Shown in pieces: positions 8,959 through 18,039 of a stretch of DNA of 64,000 nt (within the stretch, counting starts at the first letter, position 1; each line of letters opens with the position of its first letter). Source of the stretch: an uncultured Bacteroides sp. (GTDB lineage: Bacteria > Bacteroidota > Bacteroidia > Bacteroidales > Bacteroidaceae); contig NZ_OY782854.1 of NCBI RefSeq assembly GCF_963678425.1, forward strand, positions 496,001 to 560,000, given 5' to 3'. The notes under the pieces are model-generated. The model was not told the origin of the DNA and searched no databases. It saw nothing but the letters and a program-made list of their open reading frames with translations. Both the position numbers and the translations under genes were made by a program.

Positions 8959-9828
8959 ATTGGAGTAGATATTGGTGGAACGAAAATAAAAACAGGATTG
9001 GTGACTTCAAATGGCCAAATTATTAGAGAACCTTTTACAATCCCTACAGGAGCAAACGAACTGAAAGAAGCGATAGTTACCCGAATAATTGAATCAATAG
9101 ATTATGCCATTCGGATTGCACGACAAGATGATCTGGATATTCAGGGAATAGGAATGGGTGTTACAGGTCCTTTGGATATTAAGAATGGGAAAATATTACA
9201 GTGCCCTAATCTTCCAACAATGGATTTTTATCCCTTAAGAGAAACCATACAGGAATACTTTAGCATTCCTGTATTTATGAACAACGATGCAAATGCAATG
9301 ATATTAGGAGAGTCTTTATGGGGAGCAGGAAAAGGTTCTGATTGTGTGCTTGGTATAACTTTGGGTACAGGACTAGGATGTGCTATCATTAAACAAAATA
9401 AAATATGGATTGGAGCTACGGAAACAGCAGGTGAAATCTGGATCTCACCTTATAAAAAAGGAATTATTGAAGATTATGTATCAGGCAATGCAATTAACCG
9501 TATCTTTAAAAAGAGATCAGGGAAAGATTGCTCAGCTATAGAGGTTGCCGATTTTGCAAGAAAAGGTGATGAGCTAGCTATAAAAACATGGAATGAGTTT
9601 AGCAAAGCTCTTGCTTATGCACTTGCATGGTCTGTGAATCTTATTGATCCCGATGTGATAGTGATTGGAGGTTCAATTGCCAATTCAATGGATTTATTTC
9701 TTTCTCCTGTGGAAAAGATGTTGCGTAAACACATATGTCCTGTTCCTGCAGAAACTATTCGCATTGCAAAAGCTCAATTAGGAGATAATGCCGGATTTGC
9801 AGGGGCTGCAGCATTAGTGTTTTCTTAA
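8938..9828 (+). CDS. ROK-family sugar kinase lacking the usual zinc-binding motif
   Basis: Cytoplasmic ATP-dependent hexose or aminohexose kinase. The N-terminal phosphate-binding motif GVDIGGTKIKTG (residues 9-20), GMGVTGPLD, the catalytic-base region FMNNDANAMILGE (Asp near 117) and ITLGTGLGCAII are all typical of ROK kinases. ATG 8938 is chosen; the frame could extend to a TTG at 8926. Oddity: where most ROK proteins have GEIGH followed by a CxCGxxGCxE zinc site, this one reads AGEIWISPYKKGIIEDYVSG. The His and all zinc cysteines are therefore missing, although GEI and DYVSG are kept. With the SIS deaminase-like gene and the GH2 enzyme, phosphorylation of glucosamine or a related sugar is inferred, not shown. 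Confidence 0.88.
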   Translation: MKNNKVAIGVDIGGTKIKTGLVTSNGQIIREPFTIPTGANELKEAIVTRIIESIDYAIRIARQDDLDIQGIGMGVTGPLDIKNGKILQCPNLPTMDFYPLRETIQEYFSIPVFMNNDANAMILGESLWGAGKGSDCVLGITLGTGLGCAIIKQNKIWIGATETAGEIWISPYKKGIIEDYVSGNAINRIFKKRSGKDCSAIEVADFARKGDELAIKTWNEFSKALAYALAWSVNLIDPDVIVIGGSIANSMDLFLSPVEKMLRKHICPVPAETIRIAKAQLGDNAGFAGAAALVFS

Positions 9829-9856
9829 AACGCCCATTAATAATGGCTATCAATCT

Positions 9857-12619
9857 ATGAAAAAACTTATTATAATTTTTACGTTAATCAGTTCAGTTGT
9901 TAATGCACAGGAAATAGTGCTTAAGAATAACTGGTATATTAAAAATTCAATAGAAATTAATACGAAGGATAAAGATGTTTCTTCTCCTGATTTTCAGCAG
10001 CAGGACTGGTACAAAACATCTGTACCTTCAACTGTATTAAACACTTTCGTGAAAAACGGAATTTATCCGGACCCAAGAGTGGGGATGAATAATTTTTTGA
10101 TACCTGATGTTTCCGATTTATTTAATTCTAAACATGGACTTTCAAAATACAGTTACTTAAAAGGTGGACAAAATCCTTGGAAAGATCCTTATTGGTATAG
10201 AACAGAAGTCATTCTTCCCAAACAATATAAAGGGAAGAAAATTTGGCTAACATTCAAAGGTATTAATTATAGAGCTGATATTTGGGTTAATGGTTATTTA
10301 GTTGCTGACCATAGTCAGGTAGTAGGAATGTTTCGTCGTTTTAAATTTGATATAACTCCATTTGCTGAAGCTGATAAGAAGAATTGTATTGCAGTTAAAA
10401 TCTATCAGGTAGACAACCCGGGAACTCCTGATCCGGGAACTCAGTTTGAGGTATTCGGAAATACACGAGGACATGCTACTGATATTTTCAAAGATGAAAC
10501 AATGAAAATGTCTGGTGGATGGGACTGTGCACCTGTGGTCAGAGATCGGAATATGGGCATTTATCAGGATGTAATTATTGATGCTACAGGAGACGTTGCT
10601 ATTGAAAATCCTTATGTGATAACCACTTTGCCGATGCATAATACATCCAGAGCGGATATACAATTAAAATCAGAAGTCAAAAACACTTCAAATCAAAAGA
10701 TAGAAGGGATACTAACTGCAAAGATTGATTTACTAACTGATATAGAGTTTCCTTCTTATACAAAACATTTGGGAGGATATATGCCTTCTATAAAGATTTC
10801 AAAGAAAGTATCTATTAACCCTGATGAGACAAAAGAAATTGAATTTGATTCTAAAGACTATCAGGCTCTTTCCGTAGAAAATCCTTATTTATGGTACCCC
10901 AATGGATATGGAGAGCAATATCTTCATCATTTAAAACTAACTTTTCAGACTGAAGGAAAAGTCTCGGATACAAAAGAACTTAATTTTGGAATTCGTGAAA
11001 TTACAACTGATTTAAAAAAAATAGGAGATGACTTTGGGCGGATATTCTATGTAAACGGCAAACGTGTTTTCTGTAAAGGAGGATGGCTACAACCAGATGT
11101 ACTGTTGAATTCTGACAGAAAAAGGATTTTTGACGAGGCACGATTATTGGCAGAAGCTAATGTGAATATTATTGGTAATGAAGATGCACCCTCTCCTTCG
11201 GATGAAACGATTGAAAGTTATGATAAATACGGTTTGATGTACTGGGAAGTCTTTTTCCAATGTTGGAGGATGTATCCCGGAACAGAAACGGCTCATTATC
11301 CTTTAGACCATAATCTGGCTGTTGAAGAGGTGAAGGATATTATAAAAAGATATCGGAATAGTCCGAGTGCTATAGCATGGTTCACTGCTAATGAGGTCAT
11401 TGTTGATGAAGATTTATATAACTCTGCAAGAAAGGTTGTTAAATCATTGGATACTACTCGTCCATTCATTCCAACAACAAGTCATGATTGGGATGTTGAT
11501 AAATTAACTCCATACATTAAAGCTGATTTACCAACAGGCACAACTGACGATGGAGCTCCGGATTACAACTGGAATCCTGCATCTTATTACTTTAATAAAG
11601 TAGAGGAGGTCCATTTGCAGATGTTTCGTAATGAATTAGGAGTTCCTTCAATTCCTCTTTATAGCAGCTTACGTAAGTTTATACCTACGGTAGTTTCAGA
11701 TCCGTTGAGAGATAAGACGAATCCAATATATCCTTTGGATAGTATATGGGCTGAACATGGTGCCTGGGATGGACCGAATTATTGTTTCAGATCCTATGAT
11801 AATGCTATTCGTACATTATATGGTAATCCTTCTACTGCGCAGGAATATGCTATAAAAGCTCAATATGTGAATGCAGATAGTTACCGGTCTATGTTTGAGG
11901 CGGCCAATCACCGGATGTGGGATATCACAAGTGGAGTAATGCTGTGGAAACTGAATTCATGTTGGCCCGATGTGGGCTGGCAGATATATGATTGGTATCT
12001 TAATCCTAATGCCTCGTACTTTTTTGCAAAAAAAGCGATGGAACCTATCCATATTCAAATGAATGCAAATAGTTTCAGGCTATCAGTTATTAATGCTACG
12101 CATAAATCTCTGCATGGTTTAATTTTGAATGCAAAAGTCATAGATAGTAATATGAATACAAGATGGCTATTTACCGATACGCTTTCTGTTGATCAGAGTA
12201 GCTATAAAGAAAGCCAGACTATTCCCAATATTAACAATATTACTCCAATTTATTTTGTTAAACTTGATCTGAAAGATAATTCCGGACGTCTGATATCAGA
12301 TAATATATATTGGTATTGCTCTCAGCATGAAGATTTCTCCCCGCTCACTGTTTTACCAAAAGTAAGACTGAATCAGAATCTGGATATTAAAGAAACTGAT
12401 AAGGAATATAAAATAACTCTGAATTTAAATAATAGAACAAAGCAACTTTCGTTCTTTAATCATTTGATTCTTCGTAATCCTATTACTCGCCAGGAGGTGT
12501 TACCAGTTTTTTGGAGTGATAACTTTGTTACTCTTTTCCCTGATGAGGAAAAAATTATAACTGCAATAGTTGCAAAAGCGGACATGAATGGTCAGAAACC
12601 GACTGTTGATATAGAATAA
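9857..12619 (+). CDS. GH2 exo-beta-D-glucosaminidase/beta-mannosidase-like enzyme
   Basis: 920-residue secreted GH2 enzyme (signal MKKLIIIFTLISSVVNAQ). The order is normal for GH2: a sugar-binding jelly roll (YWYRTEVILPKQYKGKKIWLTFKG, with GINYRADIWVNG at ~135), an immunoglobulin-like domain, the TIM barrel, then C-terminal beta domains. The acid/base is Glu 513 in AWFTANE; the nucleophile is probably Glu 593 in MFRNELGVPSIP. The GINYRADIWVNG block, the GGWDCAPVVRDRNMGIYQDV region and the overall layout resemble exo-beta-D-glucosaminidases (CsxA type) more than classical beta-galactosidases. Beta-mannosidase activity remains possible. It lies 28 bp after the ROK kinase gene, which supports a linked release-and-phosphorylation role. 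Confidence 0.82.
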   Translation: MKKLIIIFTLISSVVNAQEIVLKNNWYIKNSIEINTKDKDVSSPDFQQQDWYKTSVPSTVLNTFVKNGIYPDPRVGMNNFLIPDVSDLFNSKHGLSKYSYLKGGQNPWKDPYWYRTEVILPKQYKGKKIWLTFKGINYRADIWVNGYLVADHSQVVGMFRRFKFDITPFAEADKKNCIAVKIYQVDNPGTPDPGTQFEVFGNTRGHATDIFKDETMKMSGGWDCAPVVRDRNMGIYQDVIIDATGDVAIENPYVITTLPMHNTSRADIQLKSEVKNTSNQKIEGILTAKIDLLTDIEFPSYTKHLGGYMPSIKISKKVSINPDETKEIEFDSKDYQALSVENPYLWYPNGYGEQYLHHLKLTFQTEGKVSDTKELNFGIREITTDLKKIGDDFGRIFYVNGKRVFCKGGWLQPDVLLNSDRKRIFDEARLLAEANVNIIGNEDAPSPSDETIESYDKYGLMYWEVFFQCWRMYPGTETAHYPLDHNLAVEEVKDIIKRYRNSPSAIAWFTANEVIVDEDLYNSARKVVKSLDTTRPFIPTTSHDWDVDKLTPYIKADLPTGTTDDGAPDYNWNPASYYFNKVEEVHLQMFRNELGVPSIPLYSSLRKFIPTVVSDPLRDKTNPIYPLDSIWAEHGAWDGPNYCFRSYDNAIRTLYGNPSTAQEYAIKAQYVNADSYRSMFEAANHRMWDITSGVMLWKLNSCWPDVGWQIYDWYLNPNASYFFAKKAMEPIHIQMNANSFRLSVINATHKSLHGLILNAKVIDSNMNTRWLFTDTLSVDQSSYKESQTIPNINNITPIYFVKLDLKDNSGRLISDNIYWYCSQHEDFSPLTVLPKVRLNQNLDIKETDKEYKITLNLNNRTKQLSFFNHLILRNPITRQEVLPVFWSDNFVTLFPDEEKIITAIVAKADMNGQKPTVDIE

Positions 12620-12636
12620 CTAATGAAAATATAGCT

Positions 12637-13692
12637 ATGAATAGACGTGATTTCTTAAAAACCTGCGGACTGACATCTGCATCATTATTAATAGGTAGTG
12701 ATGCATTTGCCAATCCATTTTCTGATTGGAAAAGGACTCCTCAGATTAAACCTATTATGGGATCTTGGTTTGAATTTACTCACGGATATGCCCCAGAGGG
12801 TAAATATTGGAATTCTGTATTACCTCAATTTACAGAAGCACAATGGAAAGCAAAGGTTTGGGAGATTAGTGAAACCGGTATGCAGTATCTAGTCCTGATG
12901 GCTGTGGCCAATGCTGGTAAAACATTCTATCCTTCAAAGCTTCAACCGCGTTATGATTATGCTTGTAGTGACCCATTGGAAGCCATTCTATCGGCAGCTG
13001 ATGAATGTGGCATTAAATTCTTTGTCAGTAATGATTTTTGGGGTAATTGGGAAGATGGGAATAAACTGATGACTGATTCAGACGTTCTTAAGTTACGTGA
13101 AACTGCTATGGAGGAGATTGCTGAAAAGTATTCTCATCATAAAAGTTTCTATGGATGGTATTATCCCAATGAATCGGGATTGTGGAATACAATTGACGAG
13201 ACTACTATAAAATATGTGAACCGGTGTAATAAAGTAGCAAAGGAATTAACTCCTCATTCTGTTAATTTGATAGCTCCGTATGGTACAAAATCAATTCGTT
13301 TAGACGATAACTACGTGCGACAACTTGAAAAGCTTGATGTTGATATAATTGCTTATCAAGATGAAATAGGAGTAAAGAAAACCAAAGTGGGATATGCCGG
13401 AAAGTATTATGAAGGCTTGTATAAAGCTCATGCTAAAGCTGGCCGGGCCAGATTATGGGCTGATATGGAAATCTTTGAATTTGAATATGACGTGTATAAA
13501 AGTGCTTTGATTCCAGCTGATTTTAACAGAATATTAAAACAAATGGAGGATATTTCTCCTTTTGTTGAAAATATATTGGTTTATCAATATATGGGTATAA
13601 TGAATAAACCGGGATCTTCAGCTTTTGTTGGTCATCCAGGTTCAACTAAGCTATATACCGATTATATGGATTGGCTTAAGGCTCAGGAATAG
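12637..13692 (+). CDS. DUF4434-family TIM-barrel protein with Tat-like signal
   Basis: 351-residue protein with an N-terminal RRDFLK motif and hydrophobic stretch (MNRRDFLKTCGLTSASLLIG), suggesting Tat-type export. The body resembles the DUF4434 glycosidase-like TIM barrel: PIMGSWFEFTHGY, MQYLVLMAVANAGK, KFFVSNDFWGNW, SFYGWYYPNESGLW, NLIAPYG, DIIAYQDEIGV, ARLWADMEIFEFE and ILVYQYMG mark successive strands, with acidic and aromatic residues at strand ends as in glycoside hydrolases. Activity is not known to me for this family. Two further DUF4434-like genes lie at 14707 and 20046, so the family is a recurring element of both neighbouring PULs. It starts 17 bp after the GH2 gene. Confidence 0.8.
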   Translation: MNRRDFLKTCGLTSASLLIGSDAFANPFSDWKRTPQIKPIMGSWFEFTHGYAPEGKYWNSVLPQFTEAQWKAKVWEISETGMQYLVLMAVANAGKTFYPSKLQPRYDYACSDPLEAILSAADECGIKFFVSNDFWGNWEDGNKLMTDSDVLKLRETAMEEIAEKYSHHKSFYGWYYPNESGLWNTIDETTIKYVNRCNKVAKELTPHSVNLIAPYGTKSIRLDDNYVRQLEKLDVDIIAYQDEIGVKKTKVGYAGKYYEGLYKAHAKAGRARLWADMEIFEFEYDVYKSALIPADFNRILKQMEDISPFVENILVYQYMGIMNKPGSSAFVGHPGSTKLYTDYMDWLKAQE

Positions 13693-13720
13693 TCGTAGAA
13701 CTAATTTAATACGCTAAAAG

Positions 13721-14659
13721 ATGAAAACTAATAGAAAAATATTTTTATTATTATTTTTGTTTGTAACATTCTGTTCTTATTCACAGAATAAATGGACAAC
13801 TCTGAGAATCTCAGATACATCTTCTCCTAAAAACGATATTAGTGCCATTCAGTTTGATAAAGCTGGCAATATATGGGCTGGAACATGGTGTGGATTATAT
13901 AAAATGATTGATGGGGAATGGAAATCAGGTGGGTTGCAGAATGCTTATATTCAAACATTTTATATTGATAATCAAAATACAAAATGGGTAGGAGCTTGGG
14001 GAGGTGGTCTAAGTAAAAGTGACGATGGGGCATCTTGGACTACAATAAAGGATATTCAACCTGCAGGTGCAATAAATATTGTTACTGCCGACCGGAAAGG
14101 AACTGTTTGGTTTGGCGATTGGAACTGTGGAGTGCTTTCTTTAAAAAATAGTAAATGGACTTCATATAAGCCGGAGCAAATTAGTTTGGGAGATAATACG
14201 GTGACTTCAATTGCGTGTGATTCTAAAAATAATAAGTGGTTTGGAACCTATCATGGCATTACTGTTTACAATGAACTGACTGGCTCTAAATTATATAACA
14301 GAGAAAATAGTAAGTTACCGGCCAATGATGTTTATTCATTATGTGCAGATTCAAAAAATAACATTTGGATTGGCACAACAAATGGTTTAGCCTTGTTTAC
14401 TGGAAAGAGCTGGATTATATATAAAAAAGAGAATGTAGGCTTACCATCTAATCTTATACTTAGTATAGCAGAAGATCAAAAAGGATTTATATGGGTTGGA
14501 ACTGATAAAGGAGTTAGCCTTTTCAATGGAAAGAAATGGACCACTTATACAGTTGAGAATAGCTCATTGGTCGATAACAGAGTACAAACTATAAATGTAC
14601 ATCAAAACAAGATTTATATTGGAACGGGTAAAGGTATCTCTATTGTAGAATGTAACTAA
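13721..14659 (+). CDS. Stand-alone secreted Reg_prop beta-propeller protein
   Basis: 312 residues with a signal peptide (MKTNRKIFLLLFLFVTFCSYSQ). The rest is made of repeated ~45-residue blades of the two-component regulator propeller type, each with a signature like NIWAGTWCGLYK, TKWVGAWGGGLSK, KWFGTYHGITVY, NIWIGTTNGLALF or FIWVGTDKGVSLF. These blades normally form the periplasmic sensor of hybrid two-component systems. Here there is no transmembrane helix, kinase or DNA-binding domain, so this is a free propeller. It might bind glycan or act as a scaffold for the flanking DUF4434 proteins (28 bp before, 47 bp after). Function unknown. Confidence 0.8.
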   Translation: MKTNRKIFLLLFLFVTFCSYSQNKWTTLRISDTSSPKNDISAIQFDKAGNIWAGTWCGLYKMIDGEWKSGGLQNAYIQTFYIDNQNTKWVGAWGGGLSKSDDGASWTTIKDIQPAGAINIVTADRKGTVWFGDWNCGVLSLKNSKWTSYKPEQISLGDNTVTSIACDSKNNKWFGTYHGITVYNELTGSKLYNRENSKLPANDVYSLCADSKNNIWIGTTNGLALFTGKSWIIYKKENVGLPSNLILSIAEDQKGFIWVGTDKGVSLFNGKKWTTYTVENSSLVDNRVQTINVHQNKIYIGTGKGISIVECN

Positions 14660-14706
14660 ACTTTGAGAAGATGATTATAGATAATAGCATATCACAATTT
14701 AGTAAA

Positions 14707-16077
14707 ATGAGTTTGTTCAAGCATTTTATAAGTATAAGTACTTTATTAATTGTTTGTTTAATTAGTGTGTCTGCTATTTCTTGTTCATCCCCGAATGATG
14801 AAAAAACAGATCCTTCGGTTAATGATTCAATAAACATTCCTGATTCAAAAAAAACAATCATTGATGGAACATTTATTCCTTATTACTTGATTGCGGATTG
14901 GGATGATAATCGTTGGGCACTCGAACTAACAAATCTCAGGAAGCTTGGCATGCATTATCTTATTCTTTCACCAACAGTTGTTACAGATAAGAATAATGTA
15001 ACGCGAACTATTTATCCAAGCGACTATGCCCAGTCTTATTACACAAAAGATGTAGTGGAAAACTGTCTTAGAAATGCATCGAAGTTTGGCTTTAAAGTTT
15101 TTGTAGGTTTAAATTCGAATGAAAAATGGTGGTCGTGGTGGTTAGATAACACGGAAGACTGGCTGTTTAAACAAATGGAGTTTGGCAATAAGATAGCAAA
15201 AGAATTAGTTGACAAATATAAAAGCCGTTATCCGGATACGTTGTACGGATGGTACTGGGATTGGGAAATTGATAATCTCAATTACACAACTTACAACCGG
15301 CAGCTATCGCTTATCAATGCTTTAAACATAAACATAGATTATTTGAATAATCTTACTCCCGAAATGCCCGTTATGCTATCCCCATTTATGAATTACAAGG
15401 TAGGGGATAATGCTTATAATTACCGCAAAATGTGGGAGAAAATATTTGCAGGAGTTCATTTCAGGAAAGGAGATGTTTTTTGTCCTCAGGATTGTATGGG
15501 AGCCGGTGGATTAACTACTGATAATGCAGGAGAGTGGTTTAGTCAGTTGGCTGAAGCGGTAAAAACCAAATCTGGATTATTATTTTGGTCGAATGCCGAG
15601 AACTTTGATCAACGTTTCTGGACATCTGCTACCTTAGATCGTTTCATTAATCAACTTCAGATTGTAAAACCATATGTAAGTAATTGCGTTTCTTTTACAT
15701 ACAGTTATTATTATAGTCCTTATAAGGTTAGTAAGTATTTTGATGAGGCGTACTCATATTATGTAGTAAATGGTTCTTTACCATATATTCCGAGCTCTTC
15801 TCCTGTAGAAAATCTCGCGATAAAATTAGATGAATCCAACAAAATTAACCTAAGCTGGAATGCTCCTTACGACAAAGACAATATTGTTGGTTTTCAAATT
15901 TTTCGGAATGATGTGCTAATTGCAAATTATCAGTATACCATGTCTCAGTATTGCCAGACAACCTACACAGAAACTGAAAAACTAAATGCAGGAGTATACA
16001 AGTACAGCGTGTGTTCTTATAATGCTATCGGTGGATGTTCATCAAAAAATAGTGTGCAATATACTTTAAAACCATGA
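14707..16077 (+). CDS. DUF4434-like TIM-barrel lipoprotein with C-terminal FN3 domain
   Basis: Predicted surface lipoprotein of 456 residues. Start 14707 (MSLFKHFISISTLLIVCLI) gives a compact lipoprotein signal with lipobox SAISC; an upstream ATG at 14671 would add 12 polar residues. The barrel region has DWDDNRWALELTNLRKLGMHYLILSP, KVFVGLNSNEKWWSWW, LYGWYWDWEIDNL, VMLSPFMNYKVGD, DVFCPQDCMGAGG and GLLFWSNAENFDQRFW, matching the DUF4434 pattern. The last ~90 residues (from NLAIKLDESNKINLSWNAP to the end) form a fibronectin type III-like domain. It closes the first PUL; the next gene is on the opposite strand. A glycan-degrading role is inferred from fold and context only. Confidence 0.78.
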   Translation: MSLFKHFISISTLLIVCLISVSAISCSSPNDEKTDPSVNDSINIPDSKKTIIDGTFIPYYLIADWDDNRWALELTNLRKLGMHYLILSPTVVTDKNNVTRTIYPSDYAQSYYTKDVVENCLRNASKFGFKVFVGLNSNEKWWSWWLDNTEDWLFKQMEFGNKIAKELVDKYKSRYPDTLYGWYWDWEIDNLNYTTYNRQLSLINALNINIDYLNNLTPEMPVMLSPFMNYKVGDNAYNYRKMWEKIFAGVHFRKGDVFCPQDCMGAGGLTTDNAGEWFSQLAEAVKTKSGLLFWSNAENFDQRFWTSATLDRFINQLQIVKPYVSNCVSFTYSYYYSPYKVSKYFDEAYSYYVVNGSLPYIPSSSPVENLAIKLDESNKINLSWNAPYDKDNIVGFQIFRNDVLIANYQYTMSQYCQTTYTETEKLNAGVYKYSVCSYNAIGGCSSKNSVQYTLKP

Positions 16078-16191
16078 TAAAAGTTTGCTTTTAAGGACTT
16101 CTTTAATTGATGTTGATCTTATTTTAGATAATATATTATACGATAAATAAAGAATCTATGAGAATGCAGACTGCCCTTGCGGAAATGGAAC

Positions 16192-17601
16192 TTACTCTTT
16201 TTTCGAATTCAAAGCTGTTGGTGATGATTGAGACAATCGTAAACAACTAATCCCTGCGGCGAGAATAGCAAATGTTCCTGCAAGTAATAAGCTTGCCTTT
16301 GTACTGTTTCCGGGAACAAGTGAAAAGATCATAGCTGTAAGTGTGGCGCCAAGAGTCTGTCCAAGTAGACGGGCAGTCCCCATCATGCCACTTGCTCCTC
16401 CACTTCTGTGTTGAGGAACCGAAGAAATGATGGTGCTGTTATTAGGTGACTGAAATAGACCAAATCCTATTCCGCATAATACCATTCTCCAAACTATATC
16501 AAATCTAGAAGGATGATCTGGCAGGAACGACATTAAGAATAAACCTATGGCAAATATAGTCAGTCCTATTCCACCAAGAATACCGGCATGAATGTGCTCT
16601 ACCAACCGGCCAGAGATAGGTGCAACTACAATAATTGCTAAAGGCCAGGGAGTTAGAAGCATTCCTATTTGTGAGCTATCATAACCCAGCGTATTCTGAA
16701 AAAAGAAAGGAAGTGAAACTGTTGCCAGCATTTGAGCTGTAAACGAACAAAGGGATGTACTGATGGAGAGTGAAAATATTGGAATACGCAGTAAATCAAC
16801 TGGCATCAGCGGGTCTTCTTGCTGTAACTGTCTGCGAATAAAAAAGTATCCAATAATAATGAATGCTGAAGCTTCCAGAATGATAAAGTGCAGTTTCTGT
16901 TCGTGAGTGATTCCCTCCATGGTAAAAATCAATAATGCAAAAGTAACTGCATTAGCTGCACTGCTAAGAAAATCAAACCTACGTCTGGTAATCTTTACCG
17001 GATTTTGCGGAAGATATTTGAATGCGATGTATATTGCTAGTATTCCTATTGGTAAATTAATTGCAAATAGCCAGTTCCAGTGAGCTACAGAGAGGATTGA
17101 AGAGGCAACAGTAGGGCCTGCCGCCAGAGAGAAAGCTACGACTAAAGCATTAATTCCCATGCCTCTTCCTATGTTACGCTTTGGATGTATAATACGTAGT
17201 AAAGCCGTATTAACACTTGCAATGGCTGCTGCTCCAAATCCTTGTAACACACGAGAGAGTGTCAGAGTAAAGAATGAATTGGATAATGTACATGCCAGTG
17301 ATGAGAAAGTGAATAGGAGTAGCCCGAAAAGATATACTTTGCGATAACCAAAAATATCTCCAAGTGAAGAAAAAGAGAGTATTGAGATAGTTATTGCTAA
17401 CTGATAAGCATTGACTACCCAAATAACATTAGAAGGTGAAGTATTTAAATTCTGTGCAATTGTAGGTAATGCTACATTTGCAATAGTGCCGTCCAGCACT
17501 GAGACCGACAATCCTAGCGCAATGGCTAAAATAGCCCAATAGCGTATGGGAATAGGGAGCCCGTCACTTCTTCTTTCTAAATCGTCCAAATCTTTAACCA
17601 T
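16192..17601 (-). CDS. MFS drug efflux transporter, DHA2 (EmrB/QacA) type
   Basis: 469-residue inner-membrane protein with about 14 hydrophobic helices, the usual DHA2 size. Seen motifs: LDGTIANVALPTIAQNL at helix 1 (motif D1 of proton-drug antiporters), LGDIFGYRKVYLFG (motif A between helices 2 and 3), LSRVLQGFGAAAIASVNTALL (motif B) and ALVVAFSLAAGPTVASSIL, the motif C region. It probably exports drugs or toxic compounds using the proton gradient. It lies alone on the minus strand between two plus-strand PULs, so it is not part of either. The start at 17601 gives a short charged N-terminus before helix 1. Confidence 0.9.
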   Translation of the reverse strand: MVKDLDDLERRSDGLPIPIRYWAILAIALGLSVSVLDGTIANVALPTIAQNLNTSPSNVIWVVNAYQLAITISILSFSSLGDIFGYRKVYLFGLLLFTFSSLACTLSNSFFTLTLSRVLQGFGAAAIASVNTALLRIIHPKRNIGRGMGINALVVAFSLAAGPTVASSILSVAHWNWLFAINLPIGILAIYIAFKYLPQNPVKITRRRFDFLSSAANAVTFALLIFTMEGITHEQKLHFIILEASAFIIIGYFFIRRQLQQEDPLMPVDLLRIPIFSLSISTSLCSFTAQMLATVSLPFFFQNTLGYDSSQIGMLLTPWPLAIIVVAPISGRLVEHIHAGILGGIGLTIFAIGLFLMSFLPDHPSRFDIVWRMVLCGIGFGLFQSPNNSTIISSVPQHRSGGASGMMGTARLLGQTLGATLTAMIFSLVPGNSTKASLLLAGTFAILAAGISCLRLSQSSPTALNSKKE

Positions 17602-18039
17602 AATACAAAAGAAACAAATATTCTGGGAATATTATCGGGATCTTCGCTAATATAATTAAAAAAGCAATCATCACTTAATTGTGAAAAATGCCATATTCTT
17701 GATTTCCTAATCATAGCCTTGGCTAATGAAGAATACAAATTGATTATAATTTTATTTGCTTAATATTATATAAAATTTAATAAAATGTTGCATATGTAGC
17801 AAAAGAATAAAGATCTTTTTATTTATGAAGTTTGTTCTTGTATTTATTATTAATGAATAAAATAATGTTTTATATTTATTATCATAAAAATAAAATGAAT
17901 ATAGATATATTATATTCTGTGTTTTATATTAAAAAATAGATTAAATATTTGATATATAATAAAATATTGTATATTTGCAATGGGTGGATATAACATTATA
18001 ATTATTCTTTGCTAATAAATTTTAATTTAATTCATTGCT
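17602..18039. other. AT-rich intergenic region between divergent genes
   Basis: A 438-bp, very AT-rich stretch separates the MFS gene (leftward) and the FAD oxidoreductase gene (rightward). Apart from the candidate promoter at 17948-17977 no gene or clear structure is seen. It probably holds control sites for both divergent units. Confidence 0.6.
17948..17977 (+). promoter_or_regulatory. Candidate Bacteroides-type promoter of the second PUL
   Basis: TTTG at 17948-17951 and TATATTTG at 17970-17977 match the Bacteroides -33 (TTTG) and -7 (TAnnTTTG) elements with an 18-bp gap, slightly shorter than the usual ~19-21. It lies ~63 bp before the start of the FAD oxidoreductase gene, the first gene of the rightward operon. 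Confidence 0.6.

Noticed and set aside
13721..14659. Reg_prop protein considered as a truncated HTCS
   Set aside because: It has its own signal peptide and stop, is packed tightly between neighbours, and no kinase remnants follow; it appears to be a complete stand-alone protein.
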